A stretch of DNA of 64,000 nucleotides, from NCBI RefSeq assembly GCF_009193325.2, contig NZ_CP059856.1, positions 1,054,001 through 1,118,000 of the forward strand, given 5' to 3'. This document shows, piece after piece, positions 25,049 through 33,581 of the stretch. Under the pieces are notes generated by a model that saw only the letters and a list, made by a program, of their open reading frames with translations, made no database searches and had not been told where the DNA came from. The position numbers and the translations under genes were made by a program. Numbering within the stretch: the stretch's first letter is position 1; every line of letters starts with the position of its first letter. This DNA is from Bacteroides zhangwenhongii (GTDB lineage Bacteria > Bacteroidota > Bacteroidia > Bacteroidales > Bacteroidaceae).

Positions 25049-26908
25049 CTATCTCTTTTTTCCGTATAACTTATCTATTAAATCCCCCCGTCCGATACGT
25101 CTCAATTCATTAATGATATTTTTCCGTTCTTCCGGCTTGTACCAGAAGAAGAATTGACGTTGTGCCAGTTTTTCCCGTTGAGTCTTGGCGCTGAATATCG
25201 GTTCCAGCGTGTAGGGATGGTATCCGGTGTACCATGCTTCCGTGGCTACTGTCATAGGAGTAGGGGTGAAGTCCTGCACTTGTTCCAAATGAAAATCCAG
25301 CCGTTTGGTAATAACGGCAAGTTCCGCCATATCTTCTTCTTTGCATCCGGGATGCGAGGAAATAAAATACGGAATCAGTTGTTGACGCAGGTTCTCCTCT
25401 TTATTGATTCGGTCGAATATCCTTTTGAATGTTTCAAACTGCTCGAAAGGAGGTTTGCGCATTACGGATAATACCCGTTCACTTGTATGTTCCGGAGCAA
25501 CTTTCAGTCGGCCGCTAACGTGCTTGACAATCAATTCGCGGGTATATTCGGCGGTACTGCGGTTGATGGCCTCATCTTTACTCCGATGCAATAATAAGTC
25601 ATAACGTACCCCGCTGCCTATAAATGATTTCTTAATGCCGGGCAAGGCATCTACCGCGTGATAAATATCCAATAACGGACGATGGTCTGAGTTCAGGTTC
25701 GGGCAGACTTTCGGATGGATACAGGACGGACGCTTGCATTTCTTACAGATAGACTCGTCTTTCCCTTTCATCTGATACATATTGGCGGAAGGACCACCCA
25801 AATCGCTTAAGTATCCTTTAAAGTCCGGCAACTGAGTTATTTCTTTTACCTCCCTCAGAATGGATTCTTTGCTGCGGCTGACGATGAATTTTCCTTGATG
25901 TGCGGAAATGGTGCAGAATGCACACCCGCCAAAACATCCCCGATGGATATTGATGGAGAATTTTATCATATCGTATGCCGGAATCCGCTTCCCTTTATAT
26001 TTGGGATGAGGCATACGGGTATAGGGTAAATCGAAAGAACGGTCAATTTCTTCCTGGCTCATCGGGGGATAAGGAGGATTGACGACTACGACTTTGTTTC
26101 CGACAGCTTGCGTGATGCGTGAAGCCGCATATTTATTGGACTCTTCTTCAATATGCCGGAAATTGCTTGCCTGTTTCTTTTTGTCTGCCAGGCATTCCTC
26201 ATGCGAATAGAGCTGTATATCTTCCGTATCGGAAGTCCACTCAGAGGCACGGCAAAGATAGGCTGTCTGGGGAATCGTTCCGATGATTGTTTTTAAATCG
26301 TTGACAGTGCATACAGTGTCTTCCGTCGGCAGCAAACCTTTTATTTTACGGGTTAATTCGACAATCGGCTTTTCGCCCATTCCATAAATAAGCAAGTCCG
26401 CTCCACTATCGCATAAAATGCTTTTCTGTACCTTATCCTGCCAATAATCATAATGGCTTAACCGCCTCATGCTGGCTTCAATTCCTCCCAAGATGACAGG
26501 AACATCCGGATAAAGTCTCTTGAGAATCTGACTGTAAACAGTAGAAGGATAGTCCGGTCGCATATCCGGGCGCCCGTCCGGTGTATACGCATCTTCGCTA
26601 CGCAATCGTTTGTTGGCGGTATATTTGTTTACCATCGAGTCCATGCACCCGCCGGAAATGCCAAAGAACAGGCGCGGACGCCCCAACTTCTTGAAATCGC
26701 GCAAGTCATCGCGCCAGTTAGGTTGGGGTACAATGGCTATTTTCAAACCTTCCGCTTCGAGAATGCGGCCGATAACGGCTGCACCAAAAGAAGGGTGATC
26801 TACGTACGCATCCGCACTGAAAAGGATGATGTCCAGTTCATTCCATCCGCGAAGTTCTATTTCTTTTTTGGTAGTAGGTAACCAGTCAGTCAATCGATAT
26901 TCTTTCAT
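25049..26908 (-). CDS. ygiQ: YgiQ-family radical SAM protein
   Basis: 619 residues. The N-terminal domain has the family motif ILFSADAYVDHPSFGAAVIG. The radical SAM cysteines are CFGGCAFC (CX3CX2C, mid-protein), followed by ISAHQGKFIVSRSKESI. A second cysteine-rich insert CKKCKRPSCIHPKVCPN may bind another metal cluster. The biochemical role of YgiQ is unknown. A -7-like box lies 4 bases before its start codon. Confidence 0.9.
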   Translation of the reverse strand: MKEYRLTDWLPTTKKEIELRGWNELDIILFSADAYVDHPSFGAAVIGRILEAEGLKIAIVPQPNWRDDLRDFKKLGRPRLFFGISGGCMDSMVNKYTANKRLRSEDAYTPDGRPDMRPDYPSTVYSQILKRLYPDVPVILGGIEASMRRLSHYDYWQDKVQKSILCDSGADLLIYGMGEKPIVELTRKIKGLLPTEDTVCTVNDLKTIIGTIPQTAYLCRASEWTSDTEDIQLYSHEECLADKKKQASNFRHIEEESNKYAASRITQAVGNKVVVVNPPYPPMSQEEIDRSFDLPYTRMPHPKYKGKRIPAYDMIKFSINIHRGCFGGCAFCTISAHQGKFIVSRSKESILREVKEITQLPDFKGYLSDLGGPSANMYQMKGKDESICKKCKRPSCIHPKVCPNLNSDHRPLLDIYHAVDALPGIKKSFIGSGVRYDLLLHRSKDEAINRSTAEYTRELIVKHVSGRLKVAPEHTSERVLSVMRKPPFEQFETFKRIFDRINKEENLRQQLIPYFISSHPGCKEEDMAELAVITKRLDFHLEQVQDFTPTPMTVATEAWYTGYHPYTLEPIFSAKTQREKLAQRQFFFWYKPEERKNIINELRRIGRGDLIDKLYGKKR

Positions 26909-26912
26909 GCTG

Positions 26913-26920
26913 CAAAGATA
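26913..26920 (-). promoter_or_regulatory. Possible -7 box immediately before ygiQ start
   Basis: CAAAGATA on the plus strand gives TATCTTTG on the minus strand, ending only 4 bases before the ATG. If real it implies an almost leaderless message. No -33 element is seen. Confidence 0.35.
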
Positions 26921-26924
26921 CGCA

Positions 26925-27137
26925 TTATACGGTGAACTGTACTGTCATTTGTTCTCCGTCATAAATTTCGCGGAAACCGATGCCTTGTTCGGACAGATAT
27001 TCCTTCAGGTCCTGGAACGCATCGGCATGGTTCATGATAATCTCCAGTGTTTCACCGGGAGACGCATTACACATCGCTTTTATTGCAGGAATCAGCGGAC
27101 TATAGGCTGTGATTCCGCAAGTATTTACTGTAATCAT
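26925..27137 (-). CDS. TusA/SirA-like small protein lacking the catalytic cysteine
   Basis: 70 residues from the ATG at 27137. The pattern MITVNTCGITAYSPLIPAIKA, then the PGETLEIIMNHADAFQDLKEYL region, follows the TusA fold (beta-alpha-beta with GE-LEI and D---DL). TusA proteins carry CPxP after the first glycine for sulfur relay. Here the matching residues are AYSP, so the persulfide cysteine is missing. The start overlaps the stop of the upstream 105-residue gene by one base (TAATG), showing translational coupling. Likely a partner or regulatory protein rather than a sulfurtransferase. Confidence 0.6.
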   Translation of the reverse strand: MITVNTCGITAYSPLIPAIKAMCNASPGETLEIIMNHADAFQDLKEYLSEQGIGFREIYDGEQMTVQFTV

Positions 27138-27454
27138 TATGCCTCCTCTTCTTCCGTTTCCGGACTGGAAAGCCACGTCAGATAGAGCTTGATAAGCTGT
27201 TGCAAGCCGAATGCCTTCATATTATTGTGGTAAATCACATCAATACAGAGGTCCAGCAAGTCCTTGCTGTCTTCTTCCTGACTGGCGATGAGGGAACGGA
27301 TGTTTAGTTTCAACTTGTCCAAAACCGCTTCGTCTACAATGCCGGTACTATCAATGAGATGGCGGAACAATGCATATTTCTCGATCGTTCTCAGATTCTC
27401 ATTAGAGACCTCTATGCTGCGTGTACCGCTGGGATTTGCTTGTATAGTATACAT
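27137..27454 (-). CDS. Small conserved-looking protein of unknown function
   Basis: 105 residues, no signal peptide or membrane segment, no family recognised. After a short beta start (MYTIQANPSGTRSIEV) it is predicted to be almost wholly helical (ENLRTIEKYALFRHLIDST and LLDLCIDVIYHNNMKAFGLQQLIKLYL), ending in a Glu-rich tail. Its stop overlaps the start of the TusA-like gene (TAATG) and it has a Bacteroides -7 box upstream. The two products are probably made in fixed ratio and may act together. Confidence 0.65.
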   Translation of the reverse strand: MYTIQANPSGTRSIEVSNENLRTIEKYALFRHLIDSTGIVDEAVLDKLKLNIRSLIASQEEDSKDLLDLCIDVIYHNNMKAFGLQQLIKLYLTWLSSPETEEEEA

Positions 27455-27484
27455 CTTTTCTAGTTTTAAGGGTTATTATAGTAG

Positions 27485-27492
27485 CAAAGATA
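27485..27492 (-). promoter_or_regulatory. -7 box of the two-gene TusA-like operon
   Basis: CAAAGATA on the plus strand, i.e. TATCTTTG on the minus strand, 30 bases before the start codon at 27454. Confidence 0.5.
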
Positions 27493-27532
27493 GAACTTAA
27501 AATGAAAAGCAGATTAAAAAAAAGGATATTTT

Positions 27533-30436
27533 TTATCTCTGCGTAAAGAATCCCAGTATACCTGCCATGATAGTTGCCCGGTCGGCTTCCGATTGTATGC
27601 TTTCAAAAGGAAATCCCAATACGAAGGTACGGTAGTTTCCTTTATAAGCGATACCTGCGCTTTGGTTGCCGGGAACGTATGTAAAGACAGGAAATGCCGT
27701 ATCTACCGGAACGATACAGTCGGGAGCAGGGACGGCATAGCTGGTTTCATTAGGCGTTCTCGGTATGGTAATCGTACGTCCCAACCCGTTAATGCGGTTT
27801 GAGCTCTTGTCCGTCATGCTGTTTTGATAACCGTATTTTAAGATCTTCTCCGTAAATTCCCGGTTCCCCTGTGTTCCACTCATATCGCTTCCCACGTATG
27901 CACCACTGACAAATAGATTTCCTCCCGACTGGCAATAACTGGTGATGAACCGTTGCATGACCGAAGAAAATGTTTTGTAGTATACTTTATGGGCCGGATC
28001 TTCTTTCTCCATTCCCAAAATGTAGTCCACAACCGGATAATCTTCCAGTGTGACTGTACCGTTTTCCACAGCCTCGTCGCTGCATGACACGAAACTATAT
28101 TTGCCGGCGGCTTGAATCGCTTTTCCATGAACGAAAGGATAGTCGAATGTGTTACCTGCTATTTTCATTCCTTCCAACTCGCGCCCGCTATATCCCAGAC
28201 TGCCTTCTCCTTCTTTCCCGGCCTGTGCCCGATCGAATCCTATTTGCGCCCCACTGAATGAGATGTTTGATAAATAAGGAACTCCGGGATCTTGTTCCAG
28301 GTCGAATCCTGCTTTGTCAAACGTATTAATGACAGCCGGTCCGCTGACTCTGTCGAATCCATTGATTATCAATACTCTTTCCCGTTCGCGTTTGGCCTTA
28401 TAAGCAGAGAGTATCTCGGACGGGAAGCTTTCACCACCCCGGTTTACGGCAGTTACTTTAAAGGAATAAACGAGTCCCGGTTCTATTTTGACGGTATGGG
28501 ACGTCTTGCTGACTAATGTACCGTTGTCGAAACCACCATAGCCAATGCGTGTGTATACAATGTATTCACGTGGCTGTGCGGTGGGTTCTTGCGGATCGTT
28601 TTCACCTTTCCACGAAAGCTCCAACGTATTCTTTTTCTTTCCGAAGCGGATAGCAAAATTGCTGACAGGAAGAGGTTGCACTACATATTCTTTGTCATGC
28701 TGGCCGGCAACAAACTGCAAGATACCTTTATAGATGGCACGTCCCACCGTAAACTTGAAATTCGGATCATGTCCCAACTGCATATCGGCAAAGTTCTGAT
28801 GGGAAAGTAATTCGATAATGGTTGAAGGAGTAGCCGGAAGACGCGTCTCGCTGTAATTGCGGTTCCACATACTGCGTCGTGTCCAAGACAGATTATGACT
28901 TGAATATATATCTTTCTGAATCTGAGTGAGTAGAATATCGGCCAAATCCCGTGAGGCATACCGGTCGATTCCTGTGTTCAGTTTTCCATTATTAAAATCA
29001 GTGGTGTATATTCCCAATGAGCCGATCAGCTCATCCGTTTTGCTGCATCCCGCATCGCTATGCAGCGCCATTGTCATTTCCAAAGGAATACCTAAACCGG
29101 GTTGTTGCGGATTATAGACAGAACCTCCGGATAAATAATTAATTGTGTTGGAGCGTGTATTGATGTCATCCGCATAATCGTTTTCACCTTTCCGCCCCGC
29201 ATATACCTCGTATGGCATTCCCGCCCATTGGGCAGAGTAGCGTGCCCCTTCCAGATAACGGGGCAAACCGCTTGTTTTTCCTCCTCGCGTAATATTTCCC
29301 ATTCCTCCTCCGAAACGTACCGCATCTGCGCATACTACGCCATGCTCGCTACTCTCGTTGCTTAGCACTACCATGCCGTAATTGTTATTGCCTTTGTCAA
29401 ACTCGAATGTGCCCAGATAAACCCAAGTGCCTCCGCCTATCTTTTGATTCACTTTGAATTCGGTCACCCCTCCATTGTGGAAAACAAGATATTTGGCGTC
29501 GCTCACGCTATTAGGCAATGTCCGGTAAGAGACATAAACCGCGTATTCTCCTTTTGCCGGTAGGGTAGGCACCCATTCGGCGAAAGCCTGGTCTTTATTC
29601 TTCTTCTTTCTTTCGGTCGGAATAAAGCGGCAGGTCCCGTCTGTGAAGGGATTTTCTCCATCTCTATAAATCGCCTTCTTTTGAGCGAATCCTTTTATCG
29701 GAGCAGCAGCCCAATGTGCTTTTTTGCTTCCTACTTCCAGATAAAGAGAAGCATTAGGTGTATCGTTGTCCACAATGATCTCATTTTTCTGAGTATCCCG
29801 TTCGCGGGGAGTGTAGACGATTGCGCCTGCGTTTTCCAACATCGGGATTACGTACGGAAGGACAAACGACTGTGTGAACAGATCTTCCGTTGTGCAAAAC
29901 AGACGGGGGCGTTGCCATCCCCATTCATTCTTATCGTTCTTGAAATAATTGCCGTGACTTTGCCAGATTGCGATATGTCGGTCTTGCAATCCTCGTGATA
30001 TTTCATTGGGCCGTGAAATGTTCTTTACCCACGCTGCGCCTTTATAATCGGTTTTCAAGGACATCCGTTCCTTATCCTTTTTCTTGTTCCGATAAATATT
30101 CGGGATAAGTTCCTCAATGGGCTTTCCATCTGCAAAGATCGTGAGTCGATAGTAGTGGACAGGCCCCGGAAGCAGCTCCTTCACTTGATTGTAAACAGCT
30201 TCTACAGTCTCCGGTCGAAAAGGCTGATAAGCAAAACTCTCCGAAGCATGGATAGCAATCGTTTTGCGTTCATAATCTATATCAATACTTTTCAGCTTAG
30301 GCGTACTGATTTTCGCCGTTGCGGTATATCTGCCGAAATAATCTGTCAATCGTTCTTTTACATTCCTTTCAATGTCCTGAGCAGAAAGGAAATTAACTCC
30401 CAATGTAAGGCATAGGAAAAACACTATTATCTTCAT
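27533..30436 (-). CDS. Secreted amidase-like protein with golvesin-like and fibronectin domains
   Basis: 967 residues with a signal peptide ending LSAQD (about residue 20). The zinc-amidase (Amidase_3-like) pattern is spread over the N-terminal half: WQSHG near residue 157, ALHSDAG near 457 and the Glu in TIIELLSH near 540. An inserted domain at about 240-390 (EYAVYVSYRTLPNSVSDAKY ... DAVRFGGG) resembles the golvesin C-terminal/xanthan-lyase-type module. A fibronectin III-like domain lies at about 600-690 (REYIVYTRI ... FKVTAVNRGG). The last 270 residues form an alpha/beta domain with SGGNLFVSGAYVGSD. It is probably a periplasmic or surface peptidoglycan amidase. Databases often label such proteins xanthan lyase, which is doubtful. 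Confidence 0.7.
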   Translation of the reverse strand: MKIIVFFLCLTLGVNFLSAQDIERNVKERLTDYFGRYTATAKISTPKLKSIDIDYERKTIAIHASESFAYQPFRPETVEAVYNQVKELLPGPVHYYRLTIFADGKPIEELIPNIYRNKKKDKERMSLKTDYKGAAWVKNISRPNEISRGLQDRHIAIWQSHGNYFKNDKNEWGWQRPRLFCTTEDLFTQSFVLPYVIPMLENAGAIVYTPRERDTQKNEIIVDNDTPNASLYLEVGSKKAHWAAAPIKGFAQKKAIYRDGENPFTDGTCRFIPTERKKKNKDQAFAEWVPTLPAKGEYAVYVSYRTLPNSVSDAKYLVFHNGGVTEFKVNQKIGGGTWVYLGTFEFDKGNNNYGMVVLSNESSEHGVVCADAVRFGGGMGNITRGGKTSGLPRYLEGARYSAQWAGMPYEVYAGRKGENDYADDINTRSNTINYLSGGSVYNPQQPGLGIPLEMTMALHSDAGCSKTDELIGSLGIYTTDFNNGKLNTGIDRYASRDLADILLTQIQKDIYSSHNLSWTRRSMWNRNYSETRLPATPSTIIELLSHQNFADMQLGHDPNFKFTVGRAIYKGILQFVAGQHDKEYVVQPLPVSNFAIRFGKKKNTLELSWKGENDPQEPTAQPREYIVYTRIGYGGFDNGTLVSKTSHTVKIEPGLVYSFKVTAVNRGGESFPSEILSAYKAKRERERVLIINGFDRVSGPAVINTFDKAGFDLEQDPGVPYLSNISFSGAQIGFDRAQAGKEGEGSLGYSGRELEGMKIAGNTFDYPFVHGKAIQAAGKYSFVSCSDEAVENGTVTLEDYPVVDYILGMEKEDPAHKVYYKTFSSVMQRFITSYCQSGGNLFVSGAYVGSDMSGTQGNREFTEKILKYGYQNSMTDKSSNRINGLGRTITIPRTPNETSYAVPAPDCIVPVDTAFPVFTYVPGNQSAGIAYKGNYRTFVLGFPFESIQSEADRATIMAGILGFFTQR

Positions 30437-30455
30437 ACTTGCTGCTTTTTTATAC

Positions 30456-30553
30456 TCACCACAGAGGAAAGGAGGACACAGAGGGGTAAATGCGGAAACT
30501 ACATAATTCTTTTATTTATGAAGTCCTCTGTGTCCTCCTTTCCTCTGTGGTGA
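30456..30553. repeat. Perfect 29-bp inverted repeat, REP-like
   Basis: Left arm 30456-30484 and right arm 30525-30553 are exact reverse complements (core CCACAGAGGAAAGGAGGACA), separated by 40 bases. The arms also contain the near-repeat CACAGAGG twice. Such CACAGAGGACACAGAG-type palindromes are known as dispersed intergenic repeats in many bacteria. It lies between the amidase-like gene and the NagB-LmbE gene, both on the minus strand. Confidence 0.8.
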
Positions 30554-30573
30554 ATTACTCCGCAAAAATAAAC

Positions 30574-30608
30574 AAAAAAGAGCGAGAAGTATCCCACTTC
30601 CCACTCTT
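30574..30608 (-). terminator. Terminator of the NagB-LmbE gene
   Basis: On the minus strand AAGAGTGGGAAGT pairs imperfectly with ACTTCTCGCTCTT around a 5-base loop, followed by TTTTTTGTTT. It lies about 45 bases after the stop codon. Confidence 0.65.
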
Positions 30609-30652
30609 CTTTTATTGTTTTATATTCTCTTAATCAAGAATACCTTCTTTCC

Positions 30653-32644
30653 TTATAGCGGAATGTATTCAACAAACGCTTCCATTGCCTCGTATGAAGC
30701 CAAGCCCAATTTGTCATACAATGCAGCTGTACCGCGATTACGGTCCTCGCTGCGTTGCCAGAACAGACGTTCATCGTTACCCAAGAAAGGAGCGCTTTCC
30801 ATCTGAGACTGATGCTTCAAGATAGAATTACGTTTCGCACGAAGTTCTTCCGGGCTGATAGGCACTGCCATTTCAATGTTCTCAATTTCCCATTCGGCCC
30901 ACGCACCGCGATACATCCAGATACGGCAGTCTTTCAGCCACTTGGCACCTTCTTCTTTTTCAAGGTCGATGGCAGCGAATACTGCATCCGTACATACACG
31001 GTGAGTACCGTGCGGGTCGGCCAAGTCGCCGGCTACGAAAATCTGATGAGGTTTCACTTCACGGAGCAGGTTGCGTACGATTTCTACGTCGGCTTCGCTG
31101 ATCGGATTCTTTTGAATCTTACCCGTTTCGTAGAAAGGCAGATCAAGGAAGTGGCAACGTTCCAATGGAATGTTATTATATGTACAAGCAGTACGGGCTT
31201 CACCGCGACGGATCAGACCTTTGATAGTCAGTATGTCACGGCTGTCCATATCACCGTCTTTCTTCGCTTTCAGGAAATTACGTATTTCTGCGTACTTTTC
31301 ATTGATAACCTGGTCCTCACTATTGTTGAAGATCTGGTTGAATCCGTTGATGAAGTGCATGAAACGAATTACTTCTTCATCACCTACAGCGATATTGCCG
31401 GAAGTTTCGTATGCCACGTGTACTTCATGTTTCTGCTCTACCAGACGGCGGAGAGTTCCACCCATAGAGATAACGTCATCATCAGGATGGGGAGAGAAAA
31501 TAATCACACGTTTCGGGTAGGGTTTTGCACGTTCGGGACGATAGGTGTCGTCAGCATTCGGCTTGCCGCCCGGCCATCCGGTGATGGTGTGCTGCAAATC
31601 ATTGAAAATCTTGATATTTACATTGTATGCAGAACCATAAAGAGCCAACAGTTCACTCAGACCGTTTTCATTATAATCCTTGTTGGTCAGTTTCAAAATC
31701 GGTTTGCCTGTCAACTGGCACAACCAGACAATAGCGCTACGGATCAACTTGTCATTCCATTCGCAGGAAGTTACCAGCCACGGACGTTGGATGCGTGTCA
31801 GATTCATGGCTGCCGAAAGGTCAAGAGCTACATGCGCATTGTTGTGAGTTTGCAGATAAGAAGCAGGAATAGTATCGGTGATCGCACCTTCCACACATTC
31901 TTTAATCATAGCTGCTTTGTTCTCGCCCCATGCAAGCAGATACACTTTCTTTGCACTGAGGATGGTAGCTACTCCCATCGTGATAGAACTGATCGGAGTA
32001 TTATCCATTGTTCCGAAAATTCTGGATGCTTCATTGCGTGAAGCGTTATCCAATAAAATCAGACGGGTGGTAGAGTTCAAGCGTGAACCCGGTTCGTTGA
32101 ATGCGATGTTACCCACACGGCCGATACCCAGTAAAGCAATATCAATGCCTCCGAAACTTTCGATACGTTGTTCGTAGAGACGGCAATATTCAAAGATTGT
32201 ATCTTTGGCAATGCTTCCGTCGGGAGTGAATATATTCTGCTTGTCGATGTCGATATGATCCAACAGCATATTCTTCAAAGCGTTGAAATTGCTGTTGACT
32301 GCATCAGGAGCCAATGGATAATATTCGTACATATTAAATACGATCACATTACGGAAGCTGAGTCCTTCTTCCTTGTGCATACGAATAAGTTCCGTATATA
32401 CGTGTCTGGGAGAATCTCCTCCCGGAAGAGCCAATACGCAGAAACGTCCGGCTTTTTGTTTTTCGCGGATGGTTTGTGCTATTTCGCGGGCAATGTAGTT
32501 AGCGCCTTCTTCTACAGATTCGTAAATGTCCGTAGGGATTTTTTCGAGTCTTGTCAAGACTGATTTTTCAAAAGCATTCTCCGGTCTGTAATATCTGGGG
32601 GAGACCCGGTGGAGACTGATTTGAGAACTAAGATTTGTTTTCAT
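30653..32644 (-). CDS. NagB-like / LmbE-like (PIG-L deacetylase) fusion protein
   Basis: 663 residues from the ATG at 32644; an upstream 66-base extension is not needed. Residues about 25-290 align with glucosamine-6-phosphate deaminase NagB, but the key positions differ. E. coli NagB Asp72 (FNMDEY) is Tyr 106 here, Asp141 and His143 (GNDGHIAFNEP) are Val 177 and Asn 179, and only the Glu (184) stays. Residues about 378-660 form a PIG-L/LmbE N-acetylglucosamine deacetylase domain with the zinc motif PHPDDD (His 386, Asp 388/389) and HGTH. Commonly named glucosamine-6-phosphate deaminase; the deaminase activity is doubtful, the deacetylase domain looks intact. Possible role in amino-sugar sensing or metabolism. 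Confidence 0.85.
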   Translation of the reverse strand: MKTNLSSQISLHRVSPRYYRPENAFEKSVLTRLEKIPTDIYESVEEGANYIAREIAQTIREKQKAGRFCVLALPGGDSPRHVYTELIRMHKEEGLSFRNVIVFNMYEYYPLAPDAVNSNFNALKNMLLDHIDIDKQNIFTPDGSIAKDTIFEYCRLYEQRIESFGGIDIALLGIGRVGNIAFNEPGSRLNSTTRLILLDNASRNEASRIFGTMDNTPISSITMGVATILSAKKVYLLAWGENKAAMIKECVEGAITDTIPASYLQTHNNAHVALDLSAAMNLTRIQRPWLVTSCEWNDKLIRSAIVWLCQLTGKPILKLTNKDYNENGLSELLALYGSAYNVNIKIFNDLQHTITGWPGGKPNADDTYRPERAKPYPKRVIIFSPHPDDDVISMGGTLRRLVEQKHEVHVAYETSGNIAVGDEEVIRFMHFINGFNQIFNNSEDQVINEKYAEIRNFLKAKKDGDMDSRDILTIKGLIRRGEARTACTYNNIPLERCHFLDLPFYETGKIQKNPISEADVEIVRNLLREVKPHQIFVAGDLADPHGTHRVCTDAVFAAIDLEKEEGAKWLKDCRIWMYRGAWAEWEIENIEMAVPISPEELRAKRNSILKHQSQMESAPFLGNDERLFWQRSEDRNRGTAALYDKLGLASYEAMEAFVEYIPL

Positions 32645-32699
32645 AAAGTTGTTAATTAAGTTATGTAAGATTAGAATTCTTACGACTGCATTTTCACGA

Positions 32700-32707
32700 C
32701 AAAGATA
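32700..32707 (-). promoter_or_regulatory. -7 box of the NagB-LmbE gene
   Basis: CAAAGATA on the plus strand, i.e. TATCTTTG on the minus strand, 55 bases before the start codon at 32644. Confidence 0.5.
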
Positions 32708-32789
32708 CAAAAGAGGTTTATATAATTAACTACCTACTTCGCGGTATTGTTGTCGTTTTAATTGGTTTTTAACATTTGTTTGATAGCAA

Positions 32790-33569
32790 CTATGACAGAT
32801 GAAATTCGTCTGCATCTTTCCATACCGGAAATTTTTCTCTGAATTGACGGAGAGCGGACAGGTTGAGAGTTGCCGTAGCTATTCCTTCCCGGCCGTCGGG
32901 CAGCGAGGCTATCTCTTCTCCGAAAGCTGAATAAATTTTGCTTCCTCCATTATAGTCCAAATGGTAACCGTCGGTTCCTGTCCGGTTGACACCGCATACA
33001 TAGCACTGATTCTCGAACGCGCGAGCCCGAAGCAACGTATCCCATACCGGGCGGCGGGGGATAGGCCAGTTGGCTACATATATCAATAAGTCATACTCAT
33101 TGTTTACGTTTCGGCTCCATACCGGGAAACGAAGGTCGTAGCAGACTTGCAGGCAGATGTTCCATTCGAGGTAGGGAAGGATAAGCCGTTTCGTGCCGGC
33201 GGAGAAATGTTCGGCTTCCCGTCCCATGCGGAACAAATGCCGTTTGTCGTAATAGGATTCTTCTCCTTCCGGTGTCAGAAAAAATGCCCGATTGTAGAAC
33301 AACCCGTTATCCGTTGCGATATAACTTCCGCAGATGGCTATCCGGAATTGCCTGGCCCATAGTTTGAGAGTCGTAATGGTTTCACCGGAATTAGGTTCTG
33401 CCAACGTTTTGCTCTGCATACTGAAGCCGGTAGAAAACATTTCCGGTAAAACAACAATCTCCGTTGTTCCACAGAGACTTTGTAGTTTCTTGTGGAGCAG
33501 ACGGAGATTTTCTTGTTTGTTTTCCCAAACGATATCGGTTTGTACTATGGAAATACGGATTGAATCCAC
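32790..33569 (-). CDS. Nitrilase-superfamily amidohydrolase, omega-amidase (YafV) type
   Basis: 259 residues, carbon-nitrogen hydrolase fold. The Glu-Lys-Cys triad is visible: Glu in VLPEMFSTGF, Lys in YDKRHLFRMG and Cys in LQVCYDLRFPVW. The RHLFRMGREAEHFSAG stretch and the length fit the YafV/omega-amidase branch, which hydrolyses alpha-ketoglutaramate and related omega-amides, a metabolite repair step. Cytoplasmic. It starts 12 bases after the stop of the upstream acyltransferase gene, so they may share a transcript. Confidence 0.82.
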   Translation of the reverse strand: MDSIRISIVQTDIVWENKQENLRLLHKKLQSLCGTTEIVVLPEMFSTGFSMQSKTLAEPNSGETITTLKLWARQFRIAICGSYIATDNGLFYNRAFFLTPEGEESYYDKRHLFRMGREAEHFSAGTKRLILPYLEWNICLQVCYDLRFPVWSRNVNNEYDLLIYVANWPIPRRPVWDTLLRARAFENQCYVCGVNRTGTDGYHLDYNGGSKIYSAFGEEIASLPDGREGIATATLNLSALRQFREKFPVWKDADEFHLS

Positions 33570-33581
33570 ACTGTTTAGTGA

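Noticed and set aside
30755..32041. 428-codon open frame antisense to the NagB-LmbE gene
   Set aside because: Covered by a well-supported gene on the other strand, with no motifs of its own.
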